A stretch of DNA of 64,000 bases from Siphonodentalium dalli (taxonomy: Eukaryota > Mollusca > Scaphopoda > Gadilida > Siphonodentaliidae): the NCBI GenBank assembly GCA_032622095.1, contig CP136063.1, positions 34,754,106 through 34,818,105 of the forward strand, written 5' to 3'. Each line of letters starts with the position of its first letter. Position 1 is the first letter of the stretch. A program made the translations under genes and the position numbers. Shown here piece by piece: positions 18,648 through 29,275 of the stretch. The notes under the pieces were generated by a model, which searched no databases, was not told where the DNA came from, and was given only the letters and a program-made list of their open reading frames with translations.

Positions 18648-19563
18648 CACGAAGTCCAGCATTATCTGCGGCATATGGCAGAGTTTTCCAAAATTCTTGA
18701 AGATAATTCTAATGGAGATGTCTCTAAACCTGTGCTCTACCTGTGGGAAGCATTTTTGGAGAGCATATCTCCAGAAAAATCACTCCTGAACAATCTATCC
18801 AAAAAACTCTCTCAAAGATCATCCTTTCCAGACTTTTGATGAGAAGGTTGACCACCCGTGGGATGAACTGCAAAAAATAGACAAAACAATCTGTGCTAAC
18901 CATACCAGTGCACTACTGAATTCCAAGCTTGAGTTAAAAGCTTTCATGGAAAATTTTTGTATGTCTAGGCATTATTCGTTCACAAAAAGTAAATGTGGAG
19001 AGCCCAACTGTGACATATGTAAGCCCCTGTGTTTTGGACAGCTTCATCGAGTGCCAGATCCCGTACCTGATAATGATTAACACTACCAAGCTTTTACTGA
19101 TTTATATGGAACGGACACCTAAGAAAAACATAGACCATTACTTTTGTCAAAAGCCAAAACTGCACACAGGATCCCATTCAGTCCATCTGCACAAACGGCA
19201 AACACACTTAAGTTGAACGTAAAGTGTACTGAATGTGACAAACCAAGAATAATATACTGTGACAGGAAACTCAGATCTAAAATGCCCCAAAGCTTCTACT
19301 ATCAATAAAGTTTTAGACAGAGTGTTTGTTCATCGAAACCCGAGATGTTCTGATGAAATACTGTATTACAGCAACTAATGTTTTCCAGATATATGTATTA
19401 AATGTGGAGGAGCAGATGAACTGAACAGGGATGATAACAGTTATCCACAGTGCCAATCATGTATTGGGCTTTTTCAAAAAGTACTCTGCCGTAAATGTAA
19501 CATCCAAGCTGATAAACTATCAAAGTTGAAGAACAAACGTGCTTCTAAGAAACCCAAAACCTA
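18648..19563 (+). pseudogene. Uncharacterised CKVGEPG-family gene, second block (unit A)
   Basis: Continues directly after the hAT element: FTKSS completes the DHDF motif. Then follow SKPVLYLWEAFLESISPEKS, WDELQKIDKTICANHTSALL, KCGEPNCDICKPLCFGQLHR with VPDPVPDND, PHRIPFSP-like sequence, and a cysteine-rich end: CIKCGGADELN, SYPQCQSC, LCRKCN and a basic tail NKRASKKPKT to the stop at 19561-19563. The C-x2-C pairs look like a zinc-binding module. Multiple frameshifts and an in-frame stop after EILYYSN are present. The KCGEPNCDICKP segment survives here but has been deleted in unit B (the B frame ends IIRKHYAS). Confidence 0.6.
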
Positions 19564-19910
19564 ATGTGAACATTCATATGTTGCAAACTTTCAATATATT
19601 AATACATCACATTTGACGACTGACGCACACATGCGGATGGACAGACATACGACGGATGAAAACTTATTGCAAAAGCTCAAACATGACTTTGTCAAGTTGA
19701 GCTAAATATAGCACCGACTCCTCAGGTAACCATGGTAACGATTGATGTGAGATGTACACACAACAGTCAAGTATAATCTGACTTTGGTGTCTGTTAGCTA
19801 AATATAGACCATTTTACAGATAACCATTTTGACTGTTGCATTGTGGGCCAGAAACTATCCAAACAAAGCCATGTGCTTTACGGCCCCATGCATTTACTAT
19901 GGGGGATTTA
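19564..19910. other. End of unit A and unique junction spacer
   Basis: To 19805 the sequence matches unit B (38333-38578). The next 105 bases, to 19910, match neither the start of unit A's left flank nor the sequence after unit B, and mark the junction between the two units. Confidence 0.7.
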
Positions 19911-20369
19911 CTATATGAATGTGTGTGTGATCAAGGAGTCATCAGAGTACAAGCTTCTATATGAAAGTGTGTGTGATCAAGGAGTCATCAGAGTACAAGC
20001 TTCTATATGAATGTGTGTGTGATCAAGGAGTCATCAGAGTACAAGCTACTATATGAATGTGTGTGTGATCAAGGAGTCATCAGAGTACAAGCTTCTATAT
20101 GAATGTGTGTGTGATCAAGGAGTCATCAGAGTACAAGCTACTATATGAATGTGTGTGTGATCAAGGAGTCATCAGAGTACAAGCTTCTATATGAATGTGT
20201 GTGTGATCAAGGAGTCATCAGAGTACAAGCTTCTATATGAATGTGTGTGTGATCAAGGAGTCATCAGAGTACAAGCTACTATATGAATGTGTGTGTGATC
20301 AAGGAGTCATCAGAGTACAAGCTTCTATATGAATGTGTGTGTGATCAAGGAGTCATCAGAGTACAAGAT
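19911..20369. repeat. 46-bp VNTR, 10 copies (unit B)
   Basis: The same unit as at 4694, with ten copies and very few differences between them (CTTC versus CTAC at one position, one A-for-T change). The array begins exactly where homology with unit A begins. Confidence 0.93.
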
Positions 20370-20550
20370 TTCAAAAGATGGAAATGAATCCCAATCTACT
20401 TCTACTGTAATTGTTGCAGACAAACCATCATCGCCAGCGATATTGCATGAAGATATATTGGATGAGCCGTTAATCATTGATGAAAGAGATCATCAATCTG
20501 ATACAGACATTACTTCTGCTACATCAACGACACAATATTGTTCGGAATAA
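20329..20550 (+). pseudogene. Unrecognised coding remnant after the VNTR (unit B)
   Basis: Equivalent to the second half of 4575-5011 with one residue difference (LHED for LYED). It ends in the same acidic Ser/Asp/Thr-rich tail. The first half upstream of the VNTR is not present here, because the duplication starts inside the repeat. Confidence 0.3.
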
Positions 20551-20910
20551 AAGATATTTGAAGACAAATTCTATGGCCAATATCCATTCCAGTTACAGAT
20601 GCATGAGCTTCTGGAATTCATGCCTATTAATAGTTCAGTTCACTCTCGCAAATGCTTTGACAATAACTGCAAGATGGGTCCTGATTTTGTTGGAACTGTG
20701 TGCAATATGGGTCCTGATGTTGTTGGAACTGTGTGTAAATCATATTTTTTAATAACTTGATTTGAGCTAATTCTAATTTTTTGAGGATGATACAATAATA
20801 ATATGATTACGTGTGCACAAACCTAAATAATATGGAGGTTGAACAACATATAGAGGAGGAAATGCGACAAAAACTTCTTTCATTAGCGTGAATGTTGGAA
20901 CAGGGCCGTA

Positions 20911-21485
20911 ATGTTGGAGATGAATTGGAGTGAATTATTGACATTCAGAATCAATATTCTTCAATATGTTCATGTGATATTTCAAATGACAGTTGCAGCA
21001 TTACAAAATTTAAAAGTACCATCTACATCTCGTTGTGATGATCAAAATCGAGTTGCATTTGTACTAAATCGTGACCAGGATGAAAGAGGTGCAACAAAAT
21101 TTGTAATTCCAAGAGAAATGCTGGAGTCCATGGTTTTTCTGCTGCTACCAATGCCAACATCCTTTGTGTCAGTATAAAAACTATTAAGAGGAGGATTAGT
21201 GAATATGGGATAAGTGTTTGTTCAACATACAGTCAATTATCTGACGAGGAGCTTGAGGCTGAAATTCAGACCATCATAAGAGATTTTCCGAATGTTGGTT
21301 ATAAATCCATTGGTACACTTCTGCGTTCCAATGGGGCATTGAGTACCCCAAGTGAGACTACGTTCTGCGGTGTGAAATGTCGATTCCCAAGGTACTCTGA
21401 TACGCAGATTGCTTATTACCTCTCACAGATTACAACGGAGGACATACAGTGGCGTTATACCATTTGGATGGAAATCACAAACTCA
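20911..21485 (+). pseudogene. Integrase-core transposase-like remnant (unit B)
   Basis: As 5353-5925, but the stretch from the helix-turn-helix (TIKRRISEYGISVCSTY) into SQLSDEELEAEIQTIIRDFP is in one continuous frame, so this copy is the less damaged one. Frameshifts before the helix-turn-helix (about 21120) and before HLDGNHKLI (about 21460) are shared with unit A and so are older than the duplication. The catalytic core beyond the first Asp is missing. Confidence 0.65.
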
Positions 21486-21561
21486 TATGTAATTTAGGAA
21501 GAAATAACTGATTGTAAGCTCTGACATTGTTGATAGTCATGAACAACTCTGATATGCGGGT

Positions 21562-21837
21562 ATGCTACCCATCAATTTACAACAGGCATTATTAACTCTT
21601 CTGAGACGCATCGAGATAATTAACAGTGATGTTACTTGTGCGGATGTTCACAGAACCTTGCCAAATATTGTGGTTTTGCATGACTGTGAAATGTGTGTCA
21701 AAGAGATATCGCAGTTTGCCGACGAATCCCCGATAGACAAGAGCTCTGGGCATGGCGTTGATGAAACCCCGATAGACCAGAGCTCTGAGCATGGCGTTGA
21801 CGAAACAGCTGTATCGGTTAGCACCACTAAACAATAG
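21562..21837 (+). other. Open frame of 91 codons with internal repeat (unit B)
   Basis: The protein is identical to the frame at 6002-6277; the DNA differs by one silent change near 21642. Function unknown. Confidence 0.3.
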
Positions 21838-22214
21838 CCATGGGTGTCTGCTTGAATAACTATTATTCAGGTATTAATATTTGTGTTTTATGAGAACACA
21901 ATCGTGATGAAACATGTTTTAAATAAGAAATTCAGAAGTGCAAAGTGATAGCTGTTAATAGTTACAGTGTGTTTAACACTTCCGGTAGAGAACGCATGAC
22001 AGGAAGTGAAAAGGAGCGCAGATAATTTAGAGCGGTTGTTTCGAATGGAGGATTTTATGGAGCGAGAATTAAAGATTAAAATGAACTAATATATCAATAT
22101 CAAAGAGCGAAGATCAGAGAGCGAATACCTGGACTGGAACAGGTGAGCTATGTTACCAGACTTAACAATACCGGTAGCAAAATAAAAGCAATAAAATAAA
22201 TATGAGTCTTGGGG

Positions 22215-22945
22215 CATTTAAAGTGTCTCATGTGGGCGGGTTGGCAACATGGGGAGCCGAACAGCGGGACCTTGTATAACTCTGTGCTCATCTGGGGCGG
22301 AGATTACACATTCAGGGACATCCCATGCACATACTCCTACCGTTATATCAGTGGAATCACTATATAACATGGTGAAATCATAACCGGGTATCAAGGTTCA
22401 CCGGATCATTGATTAGTGCGAACATAATGATGTCTGTCAAGTGAGAGAGATGATATCAAATCACACATATTCAGCAAAGAAGCTGTTGAAGGAAGATGAG
22501 GTGGTCGATATGAGGGAATCGTATCAGCGGGACCTCGTATAACTCTGTGCTCATCTGGGGCGGAGATTACACGTTCAGGGACATCCCATGCACACACTCC
22601 TACCGTTATATCTGTGAAATCATAACCGGGTATCAAGGTTCGCCACATCGTTGATTAGTGCGAACATAATGATGTCTGTCAAGTGAGAGAGATGATATCA
22701 ATCGTATTCATCACGACGGTCACATTCAGGGACATCCCATGCACATACTCCTACCATTATATCAGCGAAATCATAACCGGGTATCAAGGTTCGCATAATC
22801 ATTGATCAGTGCGAACATAATGATGTCGGTCAAGTGAGAGAGATGATATCAATCGTATTCATCATGACTGTCACATTCAGGGACATCCCATGCACATACT
22901 CCTACCATTATATCAGCGAAATCATAACCGGGTATCAAGGTTCGC
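22215..22945 (+). pseudogene. C-type lectin terminal exons, 4 tandem copies (unit B)
   Basis: Copy 1 (from 22215) keeps WAGWQHGEPN and GGDYTFRDIPC, but after YRYI the sequence has a small insertion and reads SGITI... before a duplicated GAAATCATAACCGGG, so its ICE cysteine is displaced. Copy 2 (about 22500-22650) keeps YRYICEIITG. Copies 3 (about 22720) and 4 (about 22865) are the short type with YHYISEIITG, lacking the last cysteine. Unit A has only one short copy. The repeated block always includes the GCGAACATAATGATGTC flank. Confidence 0.65.
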
Positions 22946-23431
22946 ATAATCATTGATCAGTGCGAACATAATGATATCTGTCAAGCAAGAGAGATAATGT
23001 CAAATCACACATATTCAGCAAAGAAGCTGTTGAAGGAAGATGAGGTGGTCGATATGAGGTGGTCGATATGAGGGAATGGAGATGGATCTATGGTATGATG
23101 TAAGAACTTGCAGAAGATTGCAAAAGTAACTACCATAATATTACTAAAAACATTTATACCATAATTGCCTATTCTATTGTGTGTCTAATACCCATTTTGT
23201 AAACTTCATCTTTACATCCTACTGTGGGTATACATATTTTGTAACAGAATGCCGTTATCGATATGGTATCTGCCCCTTAATTAATTATGTTAATAATAAC
23301 AATGTGTCCCTTTAAGACTTTTCTAAACCTTCCTAAATATGTTAACTTCTTTGTTCATTGTCTAACCCAAACCTAACTTGGGACATTTTCTAAAAACTTT
23401 ATCTCTCTATCTATAGCGGTGATTTGTTCAT

Positions 23432-23722
23432 TGTGCTACCCAACCAACACGGATCCTAATTACAAACAATAAACACACCTGTGAAAGCCTAATGAGATCT
23501 GTGCTACCCAACCAACAGGGATCCTAATTACAAACAATAAACACACCTGTGATAGCCTAATAAGATCTGTGCTACCCAACCAACACAGATCCTAATTACA
23601 AACCATAAACACACCTGTGATAGCCTAATGAGATCTGTGCTACCCAACCAACACGGATCCTAATTACAAACAATAAACACACCTGTGATAGCCTAATGAG
23701 ATCTGTGCTACCCAACCAACAT
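23432..23722. repeat. 68-bp tandem repeat (unit B)
   Basis: Same array and copy number as 7686-7975 with scattered substitutions. Confidence 0.9.
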
Positions 23723-24227
23723 GATGATATAAGTATGTTTTGTCAAGGTTTTGGGTCATGTAATAAATAGAATCTACAACTCATCCCCAGTTTACAGTTG
23801 TAGATCCTCTATTTATTGCATACCTCCATTTTGGGAGAACAATGGAGGGGATAATTTAATATGTTACAGTCAATGGAGTGATAAAGAATGTTGAAATGTG
23901 CAAGTAATATTAAATGTCAACATGAAGAGATATTTATAAAGTAAAATCCAAGATTGCAGCTAGCAGCCATATTGTGGTGCAAGCGGGATGTCTCATTGAA
24001 AGATTCCACCAGATCAATTATGATCAAACTATGGGATGATTTGGCGAAATGAAACAAAGTGATATAGGGAAAACGTACCAGTAACCTTTGAGGTTTCAAA
24101 ATTCAATTTGCTGACATCTCTGACAAAGGCAGCAGAGACACAGATAACGGTAAATATGGATTTACACAATTGTGTATTTTATATGGCATCTAGATGTACC
24201 AGTATGTTGAAGACTTAGGATTGTATG

Positions 24228-24386
24228 CAAGCCTTGAAATAGGGTGTCTGTCATTTGCAGAATGAGGTCCCCAGAGGGTGAATTTAGTGCTGCTACCCCG
24301 CATAGCAGGCTAGCGGGGTAGCATCACTAAATTCGCCCTCTGGGGACATCATTCTGCAAATGACAGACACCCTATTTCAAGGCTTG
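24228..24386. mobile_element. Foldback MITE (unit B)
   Basis: The same insertion as 8490-8648, with the ATTGTATG duplication on both sides. Sequence is essentially unchanged. Confidence 0.85.
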
Positions 24387-24580
24387 ATTGTATGAACATG
24401 ATCAATTAATTGGTACTATAATATCATTCAAACTTATGTTTGCACTTTGCAGTGAGAGATGACATAACCATGTGAAGCTGAAATGTGTATTAAGTAAACA
24501 TGATATATATGTAGCGAATGTATTCAAACAAATTGAGTTGGCGTTTGTTTTATTACATGCAGCTTAAATGGCTGTTTTAA

Positions 24581-24975
24581 CCCTTTAACCAACAAAACGG
24601 CCAAAAACGCCCAAATAAAGCTTCAACAGCCTAAAATATCTTCGGTCTGTCTCAATAACACCATACAAATATGGATATCATTAGAACTGGTTCATTGACC
24701 ACATTGTACCATAGGTCGCCTCGCAATTATAAGAGAATACATTGGCCTAAAAACATTCTTTTTTTTAACACTTTTTACCACTTTTTCTTACATTCTTTAA
24801 CAATTTTATAATTTTTTCTTACATTTTTTAACAATTTTTCTACATTCTTTGACAATTTTATCATTTTTAATATGTGTTAAGCCAATGCATTCTCTTATAT
24901 ATGCGAGGTGACCTATGGTCAACTCGCATATATAAGAGAATGCATTGGCACAGGGCCATTCTGTTGGTTAAAGGG
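24581..24975. mobile_element. piggyBac-type MITE, left hairpin arm deleted (unit B)
   Basis: Equivalent to 8843-9300 with TTAA on both sides. About 50 bases are missing after GACCACATTG: the outer arm of the left palindrome and the preceding bases are gone, while ACCATAGGTCGCC (loop and inner arm) remains. The right palindrome is intact. Confidence 0.8.
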
Positions 24976-25079
24976 TTAAGTTGTGCATGTGTTAGTAATA
25001 GGAATAATAAAACATCAGTTAAAAAATGACAATATGGTTGAGATTGATTTGAGAGAGTTTAATTGATAGAATCGTATCC

Positions 25080-25221
25080 ATGGTGACTGTCAAAGACGGG
25101 AGCCTCATGTGCGTGGGTTGGTACCCGGGCAGCCGAACATCTATGGCAACGATTACATGTTCCGGGATGTCACATGCACATACTCCCCCTATTACATCTG
25201 CGGAATCACTACCGGGTAACT
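25080..25221 (+). pseudogene. C-type lectin terminal exon, divergent type (unit B)
   Basis: Identical in layout to 9405-9546, with the same frameshift before QPNIYGNDYMFRDVTC, so the lesion predates the duplication. Confidence 0.5.
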
Positions 25222-25464
25222 TAAACCTGGTTTCATTCTGCGGCTACTCTAAATTAAATCTCATTCCGCGGCTATGTCAATCCGTATTATTCGAGGTAGT
25301 GTTGCCTCACTAAATTCACCCTCTGGGGACCTCACTCTTCAAATGACAGGCACACTAAACTCAGGCTTAAATGATATTTTTAATTAATGAAGGAAGAAAA
25401 TGAATGCAGTTAAAATTAAACATTTACTCAGAGTGAGAGGAAATCATCAGTATGGTCATAATGG

Positions 25465-25681
25465 ACAGAGACTCCGAGTCCGAGGAAATCATCAGTATGG
25501 TCATAATTGACAAGAGAGAGTGTGATCTCAAGTCATCAAATATGGAAATGTTGGCATTTAAAAGGACACTGGAACTTCGAGGGAAAAGGTGTTGTTATCG
25601 AAGAAGTTGTGACTGATGAACATTCTATGATATCAAAATATCTAATACACAAGGTTGACTATCAATTTAAAACATTGTGAT
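25465..25681 (+). pseudogene. Second DDE-type transposase-like remnant (unit B)
   Basis: As 9790-10005: SSNMEMLAFKRTLEL then, shifted by one base, VVIEEVVTDEHSMISKYL. One base near the frameshift differs (AAAGGTG for AAAGATG). The VTD-x-H catalytic segment is retained. Confidence 0.5.
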
Positions 25682-26004
25682 TAGTACCCACTGCACAACT
25701 AATATTTTGATCCATTAGTTGATAACTTGCAATTTCGATTATAAACCTATAGTCGTACCGGTATGCCATGCACACTTGTGTTTGATGTACATATTTTAAG
25801 AGATAGTGACCTCATTGTTCAGAGAAAACTCAAGTCGCCTTGTAGTACTATGATCTCTCACAAAGCGAGAAATCTTGGCTTGAAAGATAAAACATCAGGA
25901 TGAGTGCTCGTATCTTGTACCGGGGTTCATCTTACAGAGGGTATCACCCCCCTCCCCCGGGGTTCATCTTACAGTAATGCTCTAATTAACCGGGGTTCAT
26001 CTTA

Positions 26005-26139
26005 CAGTAATGCTCTAATTAATCCACTTCTTAATCACAGCAGAATTATGAGTAACTTTTCAGGATTCAGTCGGAAATATGGCTTCTTGCCATTCATTGG
26101 AAAGCTCTCGGCGAGAGTCGAATAATTAGAGCATTACTA
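26005..26139. mobile_element. Internally deleted mariner-type MITE (unit B)
   Basis: The same as 10330-10464, with the same adjacent duplication of the CCGGGGTTCATC block. Confidence 0.6.
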
Positions 26140-26568
26140 TATATCTTATATTATAGGTACTGTTTTTATCTGTTTTGGTAAACTGCTTTATTTATTATGC
26201 ATTGTTATTTCAGCTTGATATGGGTTAACTGAAATGTGTGTGAAGCGAGCATACACGATTGTGTCACCTGCACTTGTGTCTTGATTAGCACTCACATGTT
26301 ACTGGTGTGAAATCTGGGGATCATTCATTAATTAGTTTTTGAAATAGTCAGACGCCAGGAAGTTGTTTACCCTTTTGATATATATGATTAAATGAAATTA
26401 AGATTTAATTTTTAAGGACATTGAGTCTATATCTGTCCTACTCGGTGAAAATCCTGCTGGAAATTGTTCTTGCACGTCAGATGTATGAGAAACTACAGAT
26501 TTATCACAGACATGAGACCCATCAGATGACTCATCCCCTGAAGAATTTTACCATTCCACACGAGAGAC

Positions 26569-27125
26569 ATGTCACGCGATAGAGAACACCGGGAAACTCA
26601 AAAATACAAAGGCAAATCAGATGAAAATAGAAAATATGCTCACTATTCCAACTTCAAAATTGACAAAAGCACCCAGAATTACACCATCCACATACCTGAC
26701 TACACCAGGGACGCGGGAGATTCGTTAACCTATCATAATGGAGCGCAGTTCAGTACGAATGATAACAATCACCCATCATCTGATTACACCCCCCAACACA
26801 TACCCAACACATGTCCCGTTACATACATGTATCACAGCGTGTGGTGGTATAATGCACCCCCAACACATGTCCTGTTACATACCACGGAGCGTGGTGGTAT
26901 AATGCACCCACAACACATGTCCCGTTACATACCACAGTGCGTGGTGGTATAATGCACCCCCAACACATGTCCCGTTATGTACTACAGCACGTGGTGGTAT
27001 AACCCCCAACACATGTCTCGTTACATACCACGGAGCGTGGTGGTATAATGCACCCCTAACACATGTCCCGTTACTATTGGAGTAAGCTGAAAGGTGAATA
27101 CCTCAGCATGACAGAAGTCGATTAA
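26569..27125 (+). pseudogene. Fibrinogen-related domain exon with 50-bp minisatellite (unit B)
   Basis: As 10936-11493. A one-base difference near 26795 lets the frame run further, through CPVTYMYHSVWWYNA and into the second and third repeat copies (127 codons), but the phase changes with every 50-bp unit and the true C-terminus YYWSKLKGEYLSM (27072 on) is not reached. The central motifs KYAHYSNFKID and GDSLTYHNGAQFSTNDN are intact. The exon is not functional as it stands, though this copy shows the ancestral reading phase better than unit A. Confidence 0.75.
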
Positions 27126-27744
27126 TTGGATCATTAATTGCTGTAGGTCTATGACTATGTCACTGAAATTCATCTGATAGAGTATTTTATAGTAACTCGA
27201 AAATTTCACAATTTACCCACAATGGTATCTATTTTTCCCCAAGGGCATGTTCATTCTATTGTAGAATGGAGAAAGTTTATTGCTTATTTCACATTATATC
27301 AACATTATTTCTATCAACGCACTTTATGTTGCTATAAATATTTATTCATGATATGCCATTCGATACCTCAAATATATATACATGTATAAATAATTGAGAC
27401 AGACCAACTACATGTACATATAATTGTGAAATTGTTATGTTGCATAATTATTAAGTGAGACTTAAAGTGATGTGGAACGTAAAATGAGCCTCATAATTGA
27501 GTTCCCTGCGTTATTCTGTGGAAAGAGGGGATTAAATAACTCCGGTATGCAAAGCCCAAACTTAAAATTCACCATGTACACAGTATACAGCGATAAAACT
27601 AATATTTACTACGACTTGAATCGTCCCGAATAATTGCTTCACAAACGCGAATTAAATAATCCAATCCGAAGCCGATGTGATGTTTCGTTTGATCACGAAA
27701 ACATCCGAGCACTTCCGATAGACCTGGCTTTCATTCAGAGAAAA

Positions 27745-27946
27745 AGGCTACCCAGGAGGGTCGCCGATACATTGTAACAGCTTCTCAGAAAAAGCTTAAA
27801 AAGTTGGCAGACCGCCTCAGAAACCTCTCACGAATTTCAATCGGGAATCAATTCGAGCGTTGGCGAAGATTGGAAAAACAATTGTTGCCGGGAAGTCGAC
27901 AACGGAAGAATGTTGACCGTGATATGGCGAAGATTTTGATCGACAG
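27745..27946 (+). pseudogene. Probable first exon of the CKVGEPG-family gene, start lost (unit B)
   Basis: The same exon as 12099-12301, but the ATG is AGG. The 3' edge is DR followed by GTGAG, a good splice donor (GT at 27947), which supports its being a real exon. A one-base change turns KKQKKL into KKLKKL. Confidence 0.45.
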
Positions 27947-28397
27947 GTGAGAATTCCAAAATGTTACTATTTACAGAAATAAACTATCTATGCGGTTTCT
28001 TCGCCTTTAACCGAATTTAAGATGTTTTCAATTTGACTCATCGGCATTTATATACAATCTCGATTCCACTTTGTTCAAATTAGTAGTTTAAATGTTGACA
28101 GCACTGTAATTTTACAGGTAGGAAGTACATGTAGTGTCAACATTGGTCTGTTGATCCCAGTATGGTACAGAAAGAGTTGTTTCACCTGTCAAATAATCAT
28201 CTCCATTATATCAGGAATCTAATGGTGTGGTTTAAAGCTGTCAAAGGTGCCGTAATTTGAGTCTGGGGTGCATCAAAAAAGTGAGAGGGGCAAACAGATG
28301 GATAAAAACTATTTTAGCGCAAATTTTCACCAAATTGGTACACATACATTATTTAACTTTTCCATGTTACCAGAAATCTAATCGTGTGATATAAAGA

Positions 28398-29275
28398 CGC
28401 TAAATTGGTGTCGTTTTGTGAGAGATGAGGGGGGGGGTAAATTGGTGTCATTTTGTGAGAGATGAGGGGGGGGGGGGGGGTAAATTAGTGTCGTTTTGTG
28501 AGAGATGAGGGGGGGGGTAAATTAGTGTCGTTTTGTGAGAGATGAGGGGGGGGGGGTAAATTAGTGTCGTTTTGTGAGGGGGGCTAAATTAGTGTCGTTT
28601 TGTGAGAGATGATGGGGGGGGTAAATTAGTGTCATTTTGTGAGAGATGAGGGGGGGGGGGGTAAATTAGTGTCATTTTGTGAGAGATGAGGGGGGGGGGC
28701 TAAATTAGTGTCGTTTTGTGAGAGATGAGGGGGGGGGGGGGTAAATTAGTGTCGTTTTGTGAGAGATGATGGGGGGGGGCTAAATTGGTGTCGTTTTGTG
28801 AGAGATGAGGGGGGGGTAAATTGGTGTCGTTTTGTGAGAGATGAGGGGGGGGGGTAAATTAGTGTCGTTTTGTGAGAGAGATGAGGGGGGGGGGTAAATT
28901 AGTGTCGTTTTGTGAGAGATGAGGGGGGGGGGGTAAATTAGTGTCGTTTTGTGAGAGATGATGGGGGGGGCTAAATTGGTGTCGTTTTGTGAGAGATGAG
29001 GGGGGGGTAAATTGGTGTCGTTTTGTGAGAGATGAGGGGGGGGGGGGTAAATTAGTGTCGTTTTGTGAGAGATGAGGGGGGGGGGTAAATTAGTGTCGTT
29101 TTGTGAGAGATGAGGGGGGGGGGTAAATTGGTGTCGTTTGTGAGAGATGGGGGGGGGGGGTAAATTGGTGTCGTTTTGTGAGAGATGAGGGGGGGGGGAA
29201 ATTGGTGTCGTTTTGTGAGAGATGAGGGGGGGGGTAAATTGGTGTCGTTTTGTGAGAGATGAGGGGGGGCTAAAT
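28398..29275. repeat. G-run minisatellite, about 23 copies (unit B)
   Basis: The same unit as 12755-13022 with G-runs of 7 to 14, and TGATGGGGGGG variants in some copies. Three times as many copies as in unit A. One copy (about 28562) has lost the GAGATGA segment. Confidence 0.93.

Larger units (their letters stand above)
4690..19805 (+). repeat. Tandem segmental duplication, unit A (about 15.1 kb)
   Basis: Unit A is colinear and near-identical with 19911-38578. Several reading frames are identical or nearly so between copies (5353 with 20911, 6002 with 21562, 13522 with 29769, 15066 with 31313). Homology starts inside the 46-bp VNTR and ends at a GCTAAATATAG string. Compared with B, this copy has fewer VNTR and G-run repeat units, lacks about 3.1 kb around 15775, and has an extra truncated piggyBac-type element (16014-16286) and an expanded 29-bp minisatellite (16350-16632). 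Confidence 0.95.

Noticed and set aside
22406-22648. Minus-strand 80-codon frame conserved in both units
   Set aside because: Shadow of the C-type lectin exon copies on the plus strand.
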